NCBI GenBank assembly: GCA_033763995.1
Contig: JANRJL010000100.1
Location: forward strand, 1 to 35,129
Reading direction: 5' to 3'
DNA from: GCA-2737725 sp033763995
GTDB lineage: Bacteria; Pseudomonadota; Alphaproteobacteria; Rhodospirillales; Rhodospirillaceae
Length of the DNA stretch: 35,129 bases
The notes under the pieces are model-generated. The model was given only the letters and a program-made list of their open reading frames with translations, was not told the DNA's origin and searched no databases. The translations under genes and the position numbers were made by a program. Below are positions 17,796 through 26,221 of the stretch, in pieces (the first letter of the stretch is position 1; each line of letters starts with the position of its first letter).

Positions 17796-20498
17796 ATGAT
17801 CGGTAAAACGCTCGCGTTCTTGGTTGTGATGTTGGGCCTGATGTGGCCGGCGACGGCAGCCGAAACCCTGCGCGTGGGCACGATCTTCTCCACCGCGCAG
17901 ACCGCCTCGCAGTCCTTCCTCCGCTTTCACAACACCGGCACGGTCGGCGGCACCGTCACGGTGCGGCTGCGCGACACGACCACCGGCCAGTTGATCGCAA
18001 CCTGGACCAGCCCCGCCTTCCAGGCGGGCTCGCAGCAGCAGTATTTCATCGGCACCATCGAGAGCGGCGCGAGCCCGCCCATCGCCGCCAAACCCGCCTA
18101 TTACGCCATCTCGCTCGAACCCAGCGCCGGCCTCACCGGCTATTTCCAGCACGTGCTGTACCGGCCCGCCGACGGCACGCTGACCAACCTCAGCACCTGC
18201 GACGTCGGCACCACGTCGGGCACGACGCAGGTCAGCGGCGTGCATACCTCGCTGCTGGCGTCGGGCTACCCCAGTTCCATCGCCATCAACAACACCGGCA
18301 CGGCCGCGGCGAGCGCGAGCCTCGGCGTCTTCAACGCCAACAACGGCAGCCGGCTCGGCACCTACACGTCGGCGTCGATTCCGGCCGGCGGGCAATTGAT
18401 CGTGCCGGTCACGGCCATCCAAACCGCCATCAACTTCACGCCGAATTCCGTTCAGTACCACCTCGTCGTCAAGATCGAGGGCGCCTTCACCGGCTTCCTG
18501 CAGCATCTCGTCAACAACGTGCAAGCGGGCGTGACCACCGACATGACCACGGTGTGCGCGCTGTCCGGCGCGGTGTCGGCGGCGCCCTCGACGTCGGCGC
18601 GGGCGGGGGCGATTTTCGCCACCACGCAAGCCGCCTCGCAGTCCTTCGTGCGGTTCCACAACACCGGAACGTCGGCCGGCACGGCGACGATGAGCCTGCG
18701 CCACGCCACGACCGGCCAGACCCTCGCCACCTGGACCAGCCCCAGCATCCCGGCGGGCTCGCAGCAGCAGTATTTCATCGGCACGATCGAAAACGGCGCG
18801 AGCCAAAGTTTCGTCAAGCCCAGCTATTACAACATCGCGGTGGAGTCGCAGTTCGCGGGCTATTTCCAGCACGTGCTGTGGCGGCCCAGCGACGGCACGC
18901 TCACCAACCTCAGCACCTGCGACGCCGGCATCAAGTCCGACATCGCCCAGATCAGCGGCGTGCACTCCTCGCTGCTGGCGGCCAACTATCCCAGTTCGGT
19001 CGCCATCGCCAACACCGGCGCGGCCGCCATCGCGCCCAAGCTCGGCATCTATGACGCCAACACCGGCGCGCGGCTGGGCACCTACACCAGCGCGTCGATT
19101 GCGCCGGGCGGGCAGGCCATCGTCTCGGTCACGGCGATGGAGGCCGGCGCCGGCATCGCGCCGACCGCCGTGCAGTACCATTACGTCGTCAAGGCCGACG
19201 GCGTGTTCACCGGCTTCCTGCAGCACCTTGTCGACAATCGGCAGGTGGGCGTCATCACCGACATGACCACGGTATGCGCGTTGGCGGCCAAGCCCACCGG
19301 CACGACACTCGCGTATGTCGCGGGCTCCACCCGCAAGCTGGAACAGATCATCGGCGACTGCGACCGCGAGGTTCAGGCCAGGACCGGAACCTGCCAAGCC
19401 ACCGCCAGCACGACCGGCACGCGCTACAACATCGGCGGCACCGACCTGGGCCAGTCCTTCGAGGACAACGGTCGCATGATCTTCCTGTTCGGCGACACGC
19501 TGAGCGCCAACAGCGTGCAGTTCTTCGGCCGCGACGTCTTCGCCCGCAGCACGGCGACCGATCCCGAGGCGCCGATGCGGCTCGACTTCTTCACCCGCGC
19601 CGACAACTCGCTGCTTTACGTTCAGCCCGCGGGCGTGACCATGACCGGCGGGTTCAACGTGCCCGATGCCGGCGTGAGCTTGGCCGACGGCATTTATCTG
19701 TTCCTGAATGTCGGGGCCGACACCACGGCGGCCGATCCGACCGCCAACGCTTATTCTATCGTCGTGCGCTTCAACGAAACGGCGCAGACGTTCACCAACC
19801 TGCGCACCGTGTCGCGCCGGGCCGACGGCGGAAAATTCGTCTATGCGTCGCTGCACAAGAGCGGTTCGGACGTGCTGACGTTCGGCGCGGGCAAGTATCG
19901 CGCCGACCACATCTATCTCGCCAAGACGCCGCAAAGCACCTACGCCACCGGCGCCGGCACGCAATACTTCGCCGGGCTGGTCAACGGCCAGCCGACCTGG
20001 AGCAATCTCGAGTCCGACGCCGTGCCGGTGGTGCAGGACAATCCGCTCAACGGGCCCGCCCACCCCAACGGCGCGCCGACCGTCGGCAACATGTCGGTGG
20101 CCTATGCCAGCGCCCTCAATCTCTGGCTCATGACCTACGACGGCGGGCGGAATTCGCGCGACACCGCGGGGTTCTACTTCACCTATGCCGCGCAGCCCTG
20201 GGGGCCGTGGGCGACGCCGCAATTGATTTACAACCCCTCCCGCGACGGCGCCAACGGCGTTTACATTCACGATCCGTCGATCACGCCCAATCCGCCGGGC
20301 GACGGACTGGCCGGGCCGTTCATCGGCTCGACCGACATGAACACCACCCCGGGCGGCCCCTATGCGCCGTTCATCATCGAGCGCTTCATCACCGTGACGG
20401 GAAACACCCTGAAGCTCTACTACACCAACTCGACGTGGAACCCTTACACCACGCTCAAGATGCGCTCGGAGTTCACCATCGGCACCGCGCCGCCGTGA
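17796..20498 (+). CDS. Secreted DUF4185 protein with duplicated two-lobe repeat region
   Basis: A 900-residue protein. ATG 17796 is preferred (GAGGAG just upstream, and a signal peptide AFLVVMLGLMWPATAA follows at once). Residues about 25-256 and 269-494 are two copies of one block; each block contains two related lobes, recognisable by NTGT...G..L..YTS or WTS..IPAGSQQQ and then GYFQHVL or GFLQHLV followed by NLSTC or DMTTVC. The C-terminal part (about 548-900) looks like DUF4185, a glycosidase-like beta-propeller family: GTDLGQSF, FLFGDT, WLMTYDGG, FTYAAQPWGPW and VYIHDPSITPN are its marks. The repeats are similar at nucleotide level too, so duplication is fairly recent. Probably extracellular or periplasmic and carbohydrate-related, by family. 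It ends seven bases from the convergent VOC gene. Confidence 0.85.
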   Translation: MIGKTLAFLVVMLGLMWPATAAETLRVGTIFSTAQTASQSFLRFHNTGTVGGTVTVRLRDTTTGQLIATWTSPAFQAGSQQQYFIGTIESGASPPIAAKPAYYAISLEPSAGLTGYFQHVLYRPADGTLTNLSTCDVGTTSGTTQVSGVHTSLLASGYPSSIAINNTGTAAASASLGVFNANNGSRLGTYTSASIPAGGQLIVPVTAIQTAINFTPNSVQYHLVVKIEGAFTGFLQHLVNNVQAGVTTDMTTVCALSGAVSAAPSTSARAGAIFATTQAASQSFVRFHNTGTSAGTATMSLRHATTGQTLATWTSPSIPAGSQQQYFIGTIENGASQSFVKPSYYNIAVESQFAGYFQHVLWRPSDGTLTNLSTCDAGIKSDIAQISGVHSSLLAANYPSSVAIANTGAAAIAPKLGIYDANTGARLGTYTSASIAPGGQAIVSVTAMEAGAGIAPTAVQYHYVVKADGVFTGFLQHLVDNRQVGVITDMTTVCALAAKPTGTTLAYVAGSTRKLEQIIGDCDREVQARTGTCQATASTTGTRYNIGGTDLGQSFEDNGRMIFLFGDTLSANSVQFFGRDVFARSTATDPEAPMRLDFFTRADNSLLYVQPAGVTMTGGFNVPDAGVSLADGIYLFLNVGADTTAADPTANAYSIVVRFNETAQTFTNLRTVSRRADGGKFVYASLHKSGSDVLTFGAGKYRADHIYLAKTPQSTYATGAGTQYFAGLVNGQPTWSNLESDAVPVVQDNPLNGPAHPNGAPTVGNMSVAYASALNLWLMTYDGGRNSRDTAGFYFTYAAQPWGPWATPQLIYNPSRDGANGVYIHDPSITPNPPGDGLAGPFIGSTDMNTTPGGPYAPFIIERFITVTGNTLKLYYTNSTWNPYTTLKMRSEFTIGTAPP
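17868..19277 (+). repeat. Tandem intragenic duplication of about 720-730 bases
   Basis: Two direct copies within the DUF4185 gene, about 17868-18565 and 18600-19277. Stretches such as GGCTCGCAGCAGCAGTATTT appear in both (near 18027 and 18757). They encode the two copies of the N-terminal block. Confidence 0.85.
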
Positions 20499-20505
20499 AC
20501 GACGC

Positions 20506-20925
20506 TCACAGTTTGCCGACCACCGAGAGAATGTTTCCGGCCGGGTCGCGCAGGTGGGCGATGCCGCCGCCCCAACTTTGCTTTTGCGGCGGGGCCATGA
20601 ACTCCACGCCCTTGGCCAGGTGCGCCTCGTAAAACTTGGCGAGGTCGTCGACCATGAAACTCACGCCGGCGAAGCGGCCCACCAGCTCGCCGTAGGCCGG
20701 ATGGTTGGGCGCGATGCGCTCCAGCGCCAGTTGCGCCGCACCGGTGTCGAACAGCGCGTAAGATCCGCCCGCCTCGCCGCTGACCGCCTTCAGGCCCAGC
20801 GTCTCGCCGTAAAACGCAAAAGCCGCGGCGAAATCGCCCACGTACAGCCGCACCGTGTGCAACCGCAACGCCGGATGGTGATGGTGATGGCCGTGATCGT
20901 GGTCGTGGGGGTGATCGTGAGGCAT
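20506..20925 (-). CDS. VOC (glyoxalase/dioxygenase) family protein with His-rich N terminus
   Basis: A 139-residue protein (147 if the upstream ATG at 20949 is used). The N terminus MPHDHPHDHDHGHHHHHP holds ten His within 16 residues. Then one VOC module pair: LHTVRLYVGDFAAAFAFYGETLGLKAV, GSYALFDTG, LALERI, then FMVDDLAKFYEAHLAKGVEF, and HLRDPAGNILSVVGKL, the closing strand with the metal-ligand Glu/Asp area. VOC enzymes bind a divalent metal and catalyse isomerisation, dioxygenation or glutathione transfer; no substrate can be assigned. GGGAAA precedes the inner ATG. The His-rich tail suggests metal storage or delivery (inference). Confidence 0.82.
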   Translation of the reverse strand: MPHDHPHDHDHGHHHHHPALRLHTVRLYVGDFAAAFAFYGETLGLKAVSGEAGGSYALFDTGAAQLALERIAPNHPAYGELVGRFAGVSFMVDDLAKFYEAHLAKGVEFMAPPQKQSWGGGIAHLRDPAGNILSVVGKL

Positions 20926-21116
20926 GGTGTGTTTCCCGGCAGCGGTCATGGCCTAGTTAGCATAGCCCCTTGGAACTTTTGTACGAGAAATGACGGGCGG
21001 CCGCGTGGCCGTCGGTGGGGGGGTCTTGAAGGGAAAAAATGCCCCCCATATCTAACGCGACACGCGATCGGGCCTACGATACGCAGGAAGACAAAGAACT
21101 GGAACGGAGCGAGAAA

Positions 21117-21530
21117 ATGGTCATCAAGCACAGGCTACACATCAATCCGCCGACGTTGTCCAACTCGTTGGCGGTCGGCTATTCCCAGGCCGTGGTCGCC
21201 CGGGGGAAGATGGTGTTCGTGGCGGGCCAGGTGGGTTGGGACGTCAACGGCGTGGTCGCACCCACCTTCGAGGCCGAAGTCCGCAAGGCCCTGGAGAACG
21301 TCAAGATCGTGCTCAAGGAATCGGGTGCCCGCACCGACCACGTCGCGCAAGTCCGCTATTTCATGGTGGGCCTCACGCGCGAGCGGATCGGGGTGCTGTC
21401 CAAGGCCCTGCGGGAGCTGGAGATGTGGGACCCGGAAAAACCGCCCGCCGGCACCGTCATCGGCGTGGCTGCCCTCGCGCGCCCCGAACTCAACATCGAG
21501 ATCGAACTGATGGCCGTGGTGCCGGACTAA
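21117..21530 (+). CDS. RidA family protein (cytosolic)
   Basis: A 137-residue RidA/YjgF-type protein: SNSLAVGYSQAVVARGKMVFVAGQVGWDVNGVV, helix EVRKALENVKIVLKESGARTDHVAQVRYFMVG, then PAGTVIGVAALARPELNIEIELMAVV. The conserved Arg in the R-Y-F-M segment and the ARPELNIEIE ending match RidA proteins that hydrolyse enamines and imines. ATG 21117 is chosen because GGAG lies eight bases before it; the upstream ATG at 21039 lacks one and adds a non-conserved stretch. It converges on the higA gene 13 bases away without a terminator. Confidence 0.86.
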   Translation: MVIKHRLHINPPTLSNSLAVGYSQAVVARGKMVFVAGQVGWDVNGVVAPTFEAEVRKALENVKIVLKESGARTDHVAQVRYFMVGLTRERIGVLSKALRELEMWDPEKPPAGTVIGVAALARPELNIEIELMAVVPD

Positions 21531-21542
21531 AACTCTTGCGCT

Positions 21543-21869
21543 TCACGCCGCCAATGCGCGGGGGCGGATGGACTTGAGTTCGCGCTCGATCTCGCGGCCG
21601 CGTTCCATCAGGTCGTGGTCGGCCTGCAAGCCCAGGAAGATGCCCTGCGACAAGCCGAAGTAGCGCGCCAGCCGCAAGTCGGTGTCGGCGGTGATGGCGC
21701 GCTTGCCCAGCACGATTTCATTGATGCGCCGGGGCGACACCTTGATGGCGCGCGCCAACGCGTTCTGGCTGAGGCCCATGGGGCGGAGGAATTCCTCCAG
21801 CAGAATGTCCCCCGGCGTCGGATTGGGCAACTGGCCGCGCCTAACGGTGATAATCGACGATTTCGACAT
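21543..21869 (-). CDS. higA: HigA-type antitoxin (XRE family)
   Basis: A 108-residue DNA-binding antitoxin. The helix-turn-helix region is PTPGDILLEEFLRPMGLSQNALARAIKVSPRRINEIVLGKRAITADTDLRLARYFGLSQGIF (seen here in overlapping parts), classic for HigA/VapI: PGDIL at the start, LSQNALAR as the recognition pair and RRINEI following. HigA neutralises the HigB RNase and represses its own operon. ATG 21869 is inside the 3' end of the higB remnant (29-base overlap), as in intact higBA operons where the toxin comes first. Because the toxin is broken, this is now an orphan antitoxin, possibly free to act on other promoters. Confidence 0.88.
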   Translation of the reverse strand: MSKSSIITVRRGQLPNPTPGDILLEEFLRPMGLSQNALARAIKVSPRRINEIVLGKRAITADTDLRLARYFGLSQGIFLGLQADHDLMERGREIERELKSIRPRALAA

Positions 21870-21951
21870 CGCTCGCGTTTCCCTCGTTCCAGCGGGCGTT
21901 CCAGCGGGCGTTCCAGCGGAAGCATATCCGCCATTGGTCGTTGAGCAATAG
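21841..21951 (-). pseudogene. higB: 3' remnant of a HigB toxin gene
   Basis: The C-terminal signature of HigB, NDQWRICFRW then EGNASDVEIVDYH, is readable upstream of and overlapping higA. Only about 33 codons remain; upstream is a palindromic repeat element instead of the toxin N-terminus. A 12-base unit is also repeated three times (21893-21926), turning FRWNEG into FRWNARWNARWNEG. The toxin is therefore disrupted by both loss of its 5' part and an in-frame expansion. Confidence 0.8.
21891..21926. repeat. 12-base tandem repeat inside the higB remnant
   Basis: GTTCCAGCGGGC recurs two to three times in a row, encoding repeated NARW in the minus frame. It reads as a replication-slippage expansion at the end of a dead toxin gene. 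Confidence 0.75.
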
Positions 21952-21975
21952 GCCCGGACCCCATACTCCGCCGTC

Positions 21976-22063
21976 GTCCCCGTGAAAACGGGGACCCAGG
22001 TTTTGGTTTTTCGGCTTTGCTTCTCCAACATAAACCTGGATTCCCGCTTGTCGCGGGAATGAC
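21976..22063. repeat. Palindromic dispersed repeat, GGAATGAC type
   Basis: GTCCCCGT-GAAA-ACGGGGAC (21976-21995) and ATTCCCGC-N5-GCGGGAAT (22040-22060) are two hairpins joined by a spacer whose ends CCAGGTTT and AAACCTGG also pair, making a long cruciform ending in AATGAC. The same architecture recurs at 27059-27143. It lies where the higB 5' end should be. Confidence 0.7.
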
Positions 22064-22114
22064 AAACGAGCGGGTTGTGAATAAGATGCCGCCGACAATT
22101 AGTCCGGAGTGTCC

Positions 22115-22450
22115 ATGCCCCTACCGCCCGATCAGGTGTTTTACGTTTCGCCAGCGCAAATCAATGAATGGCGCGGCCAGAACAACGCCGTCGTCGTCGA
22201 CGTGCGCGAGGACAACGAGTGGGCCGAGGCCCACATCCCGGGCGCGATCCTGATGCCGCTGTCCACTTTCGATCCCGCGAAGATCCCCGACCCCAAGGGC
22301 AAGCATCTGGTGTTTCACTGCCGCAGCGGGCGGCGCTGCGGGCTCGCCGCCGAGAAGGCCGTGGCGGCGGGCTACAAGGGCGTCATCAAGCGCATGGAAG
22401 GCGGTTTTATCGCCTGGGCGGCGGCGGGCTACGACAGCGAACAAGGCTAG
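22115..22450 (+). CDS. Rhodanese-like sulfurtransferase
   Basis: A 111-residue single rhodanese domain: VSPAQINEWRGQNNAVVVDVREDNEWAEAHIPGA, with the active-site loop HCRSGRRCG (catalytic Cys about residue 69) and the closing KRMEGGFIAWAAAGY. It would carry a persulfide and transfer sulfur, for example from thiosulfate or in sulfur detoxification. ATG 22115 follows GGAG by five bases; the in-frame GTG two codons earlier is less likely. It lies directly ahead of a UspA gene and 0.9 kb ahead of soeABC, a sulfur-oxidation neighbourhood (inference). Confidence 0.9.
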   Translation: MPLPPDQVFYVSPAQINEWRGQNNAVVVDVREDNEWAEAHIPGAILMPLSTFDPAKIPDPKGKHLVFHCRSGRRCGLAAEKAVAAGYKGVIKRMEGGFIAWAAAGYDSEQG

Positions 22451-22498
22451 TGCATGATCCGGAAAAGTGGCCGCCGGTTTTCCGAAAAGATCATGCAC
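22450..22498. repeat. GATCATGC-type dispersed inverted repeat
   Basis: GTGCATGATC (22450-22459) and GATCATGCAC (22489-22498) enclose inner complements CGGAAAA and TTTTCCG. The sequence is well known to me as a repeat scattered in Rhizobiales-like genomes. Its first base is the last base of the rhodanese stop codon, so it forms a hairpin in the rhodanese-uspA transcript. Confidence 0.75.
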
Positions 22499-22518
22499 AA
22501 ACAAAATGGACCATCACC

Positions 22519-23046
22519 ATGGCCGAAATGAACGCCTCCGCCCATCCCCGCCCGCGCGATCCGCTGATCGGCCGCGAGGCCAACCGCATTTTCCTGGTGG
22601 TGGTGGACGACAGCGAGGAACTGAGTGCCGCCATCCGCTACACTTGCAACCGCGCCAAGAAAACCGGCGGGCGCTTGGCGCTGCTTTATGTTTACAATAT
22701 CGACAAGGACTTTCAGCAATTCGCCGCCGTGGGCGAACTGATGGAGCGCGAGGCCAAGCAGACCGCCGAGGAAGCGCTCAAGCGTCACGCCGCCGTGGTG
22801 CAGATCAACACCGGCAAGGTGCCCGAGATGTTCGTGCGCAAGGGCAACACGCGCGAGGAGTTGTTCAAGCTGGTGGCCGAGCACCCGGAGATCAACATTC
22901 TGGTGTTGGGCGCGGCCCCGGGCAAAAAACCGGGGCCTTTGGTGGAGGCCGTCACCGGCAAATACGCGGGCAAGATCGGCATTCCCGTCACCGTCGTTCC
23001 CGGCGACTTGTCCACGGCCGAGATTGACCGCTTGACGTCGGGCTAA
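22519..23046 (+). CDS. Universal stress protein (UspA family)
   Basis: A 175-residue protein with an alpha/beta Usp fold: RIFLVVVDDSEELSAAIRYTCNRAKKTGGRLALLYVYNI, the middle helices (VGELMEREAKQTAEEALKRHA), VQINTGKVPEMFVRKGN, then INILVLGAAPGKKPGPLVEAVTGKYAGKIGIPVTVVPG. The GxxPGKKPGPL loop sits where the ATP-binding glycine loop of Usp proteins is expected, so nucleotide binding is possible. It is co-directional with the rhodanese and separated from it by an inverted repeat. Confidence 0.85.
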   Translation: MAEMNASAHPRPRDPLIGREANRIFLVVVDDSEELSAAIRYTCNRAKKTGGRLALLYVYNIDKDFQQFAAVGELMEREAKQTAEEALKRHAAVVQINTGKVPEMFVRKGNTREELFKLVAEHPEINILVLGAAPGKKPGPLVEAVTGKYAGKIGIPVTVVPGDLSTAEIDRLTSG

Positions 23047-23344
23047 TCACGCCGTCGCGAAACAGTCCCCCTCACCGCCTCGCTCCATGTTCATGGCGCT
23101 CGGCGCCCTCTCCCGTCCGGTCGAAGGCCGGCCGAACATATGTTGGCGCGCCTCCGGCGCGACGGGGAGAGGGTTCATTTAAGTTGCCAAATTGCGCGGC
23201 TCATTGACCTCTCCCCTTGTGGGAGAGGTCGCGACGAAGTCGCGGGTGAGGGGAAACAGGTTAGCGGAAAATCTAGGTAGGCAGCCACCGTTCGAGCGGA
23301 TAGGCTCGCCCGCGAATTGGTTCTTCTTAAGGTGGGAGACACGC
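23047..23344. repeat. Spacer with two CCCTCACC/CTCTCCC dispersed repeats
   Basis: No gene here. A long copy (about 23069-23177) begins CCCTCACCGCC and ends GGGGAGAGGG. A shorter copy (23208-23253) reads CCTCTCCC-N5-GGGAGAGG followed by GTCGCGACGAAGTCGCGG and GGTGAGGGG. These match elements at 32388-32449 and a minimal core at 31548-31566. The soeA ribosome-binding site GGGAG lies at the 3' end. Confidence 0.7.
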
Positions 23345-26221
23345 ATGGCGTTTGCCGCGCCGCGCGAGAATGACGGTGTCGAGACCTCGCCCAAGGTCGC
23401 CGACGAGGTCAAATCCACCACGTGCTACATGTGCGCCTGCCGCTGCGGCATCAACGTGCATTTGCGGGACGGCAAGGTCCGCTACATCCAGGGCAACCGC
23501 AATCATCCGGTGAATAAAGGCGTGCTCTGCGCCAAGGGTTCGGCCGGGATCATGCAGCACTATTCTCCCGCCCGGCTGCGCAAGCCCTTGAAGCGCGTGG
23601 GCGAACGCGGCGAAAGCAAGTTCGTCGAGATCGAGTGGGACGAGGCGCTGAACATCGCCGCCACCTGGCTGGGCCAGATCCGCGCCACCGACCCGAAACG
23701 CCTCGCCTTCTTCACCGGCCGCGATCAATCGCAATCGCTCACGGGCTGGTGGGCCAACCAATTCGGCACGCCCAACTACGCCGCCCACGGCGGCTTTTGC
23801 TCGGTCAACATGGCCGCCGCCGGGCTTTACACCATCGGCGGGTCGTTCTGGGAATTCGGCGAGCCCGATTGGGAGCACACCAAATATTTTATGATGTTCG
23901 GCGTCGCCGAGGATCACGATTCCAACCCCATCAAGATCGGCCTGGGCAAACTGAAGGCGCGCGGCGCGAAGTTCGTCTCGGTCAATCCGGCGCAGACGGG
24001 CTACTCGGCCATCGCCGACGAATGGATCGGCCTGCGGCCCGGCACCGACGGGCTGTTCGTCATGGCGCTGATCCACGAACTGCTCAAGGCCGGCCAGGTG
24101 GACTTGGACTACCTCGTCAAATACACCAACGCCGCCTGGCTGGTGATCCAGGCGCCGGGCAACCCAGATGATGGGCTGTTCGCGCGCGACGACGCGGGCA
24201 ATCCCATGTGCTGGGACAGCCGCATGAAGGCGCCCACCAATGCGTTGCTGCCGGGCTCGACGCCGGCCCTGCGCGGCACCTTCGATTGGGCGGGCCGGCG
24301 CGTGATCCCCGCGTTCCAACTGATGGCCGAGCGTTATCTCGACGGCGCTTATGCGCCCGAGGCCGTGGCCGAGCATTGCGGTATTGGAGCAGACGTCATC
24401 AAGCGCATCGCCGCCGAACTGGCCGACGTTGCGTTTCGCCAGCAGATCGAGCTGCCGATCGCCTGGACCGATTGGGCCGGGCGCAAGCACGACAAGATCG
24501 TTGGCCGCCCGGTCTCCATGCACGCGATGCGCGGCATCTCGGCGCACTCCAACGGCTTTCACACCTGCCGCGTCCTTCATGTGTTGCAGATGCTGCTGGG
24601 CAGCGTCGATGTGCCGGGTGGCTTTCGCTACAAGCCGCCCTTTCCGCGTCCGATCCCGCCGGGCCCCAAGCCCGCCGGCAAAGGAGGCGCCAAACCCAAC
24701 ACGCCGCTCGGCGGCATGCCCTTGGGATTTGTGACCGGCCCCGAAGATTTGCTGGTGGACGCGGCGAACCAACCGATCCGGATCGACAAGGCGTTCTCGT
24801 GGGAGCACCCGATGTCGTCCCACGGCCTGCTGCACATGGTCATCAGCAACGCCGTCAACGCCGACCCTTACCCCATCGACACGCTGTTTCTGTACATGGC
24901 CAACATGGCCTGGAACTCGTCGATGAACACGTGGCGCACCATCGACATGCTGACGGCGAAAGATCCCGCCACGGGCGACTACAAAATTCCGCGCATTATT
25001 TATTCCGACGCCTATTTCTCCGAGACCGTCGCATATGCCGACCTGGTGCTGCCCGACACCACCTATCTGGAGCGTTGGGACTGCATCTCGCTGCTGGACC
25101 GGCCCATCTCTGATGCAGATGCTGCTTGCGATTCCATCCGCCAGCCCGTCACCGCGCCCGATCGTGACGTGCGCTGCTTCCAAGAAGTGCTGCTGGATCT
25201 CGGCGCGCGATTGAAGCTGCCGGGCATGGTCGACGAGGACGGCGACCCCAAATACCCCGGCGGCTATGCCGACTACATGATCAACCACGAGCGCGCGCCC
25301 GGCCTCGGGCCCCTGGCGGGTTGGCGCGGCGACGGCACCGAGCACGGGCGCGGCGCGCCCAATGCCGCGCAGCTCGACAATTACATCGAGAACGGCTGCT
25401 TCTGGCGCGGCGAAATTCCGCATGACGCGCGTTACATGAAAATGGCCAACCAGCGTTATCTCGCCTGGGCCACGCACATGGGCTTCCTGCCCGGCCCCAG
25501 TCAGATCGTGCTGCAGATCTATGCCGAGCCCTTGCAGAAGTTCCGCAATGCCGCGCGCGGGCACGGGACCGCCCAGCCGCCCGACAAGGACCGCGCGCGC
25601 ATCGAGGCCTTCTTCGACCCGCTGCCCATCTGGTACGCACCCCTCGAAGAAGCCGCCGCGGGCGCGTCGGAATATCCGTTGCACGCGCTGACCCAGCGGC
25701 CCATGCATCACTACCATTCATGGGGATCGCAGAACGCCTGGCTGCGCCAGATCACCTCGCAGAACAAACTTTTCATGCATCGCGACACGGCGGCGGCCCA
25801 AAATATCGCCGACGACGATTGGGTGTGGATCGAAAGCCACGCGGGCCGCGTCAAAGCGCAAGTGAAGCTGATCGCGGGCGTCAACAAGGACACGGTGTGG
25901 ACCTGGAACGCCATCGGCAAGCGCGCGGGTGCGTGGATGCTCAAGCCCGACGCCCCCGAAGCCGCGCGCGCGTTTCTGCTCAATCACGTCATCTCGCAAC
26001 ACTTGCCCGACAGTGCGCGCTCCAACAGCGATCCCGTCACCGGCCAGGCCGCGTGGTTCGACGTGCGGGTGAAGGTCACGCGCGCGGCCGATCACGAACA
26101 GGGCCAGGATACCGCTCACGCCACATTGAACACACCGCCGGGCCTGAGCCCCGGCCCCGACGTGCTGCAATTCGGCGCGGAGTTCAAAGTGCGGCCCAGG
26201 TCCCAAGAGGCGGCCGAATGA
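23345..26221 (+). CDS. soeA: Sulfite dehydrogenase molybdopterin subunit SoeA
   Basis: A 958-residue bis-MGD molybdoenzyme of the DMSO-reductase superfamily, proposed to oxidise cytoplasmic sulfite to sulfate. The N-terminal 4Fe-4S site is C27, C30, C34 and C62 (CYMCACRCGINVHL and GVLCAKGSAG, with an extra Cys32). FTGRDQSQSLTGWWANQFGTPNYAAHGGFCSVNMAAAG holds the expected molybdenum-ligand position (C152 or S153; seen in overlapping parts) and is a near match to what I know of SoeA. The middle and C-terminal MGD-binding segments (MVISNAVNADPYPIDTLFLYMANMAWNSS, LPDTTYLERWDCISLLDRP, QRPMHHYHSWGSQNAWLRQI) are standard. No Tat signal is seen, fitting a cytoplasm-facing enzyme. Its stop overlaps the soeB start by four bases. 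The alternative is another DmsA-like oxidoreductase. Confidence 0.88.
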   Translation: MAFAAPRENDGVETSPKVADEVKSTTCYMCACRCGINVHLRDGKVRYIQGNRNHPVNKGVLCAKGSAGIMQHYSPARLRKPLKRVGERGESKFVEIEWDEALNIAATWLGQIRATDPKRLAFFTGRDQSQSLTGWWANQFGTPNYAAHGGFCSVNMAAAGLYTIGGSFWEFGEPDWEHTKYFMMFGVAEDHDSNPIKIGLGKLKARGAKFVSVNPAQTGYSAIADEWIGLRPGTDGLFVMALIHELLKAGQVDLDYLVKYTNAAWLVIQAPGNPDDGLFARDDAGNPMCWDSRMKAPTNALLPGSTPALRGTFDWAGRRVIPAFQLMAERYLDGAYAPEAVAEHCGIGADVIKRIAAELADVAFRQQIELPIAWTDWAGRKHDKIVGRPVSMHAMRGISAHSNGFHTCRVLHVLQMLLGSVDVPGGFRYKPPFPRPIPPGPKPAGKGGAKPNTPLGGMPLGFVTGPEDLLVDAANQPIRIDKAFSWEHPMSSHGLLHMVISNAVNADPYPIDTLFLYMANMAWNSSMNTWRTIDMLTAKDPATGDYKIPRIIYSDAYFSETVAYADLVLPDTTYLERWDCISLLDRPISDADAACDSIRQPVTAPDRDVRCFQEVLLDLGARLKLPGMVDEDGDPKYPGGYADYMINHERAPGLGPLAGWRGDGTEHGRGAPNAAQLDNYIENGCFWRGEIPHDARYMKMANQRYLAWATHMGFLPGPSQIVLQIYAEPLQKFRNAARGHGTAQPPDKDRARIEAFFDPLPIWYAPLEEAAAGASEYPLHALTQRPMHHYHSWGSQNAWLRQITSQNKLFMHRDTAAAQNIADDDWVWIESHAGRVKAQVKLIAGVNKDTVWTWNAIGKRAGAWMLKPDAPEAARAFLLNHVISQHLPDSARSNSDPVTGQAAWFDVRVKVTRAADHEQGQDTAHATLNTPPGLSPGPDVLQFGAEFKVRPRSQEAAE

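Noticed and set aside
17745..20270. An 841-codon open frame antisense to the DUF4185 gene, and similar long antisense frames over cusA, soeA and the oxidase genes.
   Set aside because: They mirror strongly supported genes, have Arg/His/Gln-rich translations typical of shadow frames in high-GC DNA, and lack recognisable domains.
21870..22098. A complete short gene ending at 21841 with 85 codons.
   Set aside because: Its upstream half is a repeat element; only the HigB-like tail is real, so it is listed as a remnant.
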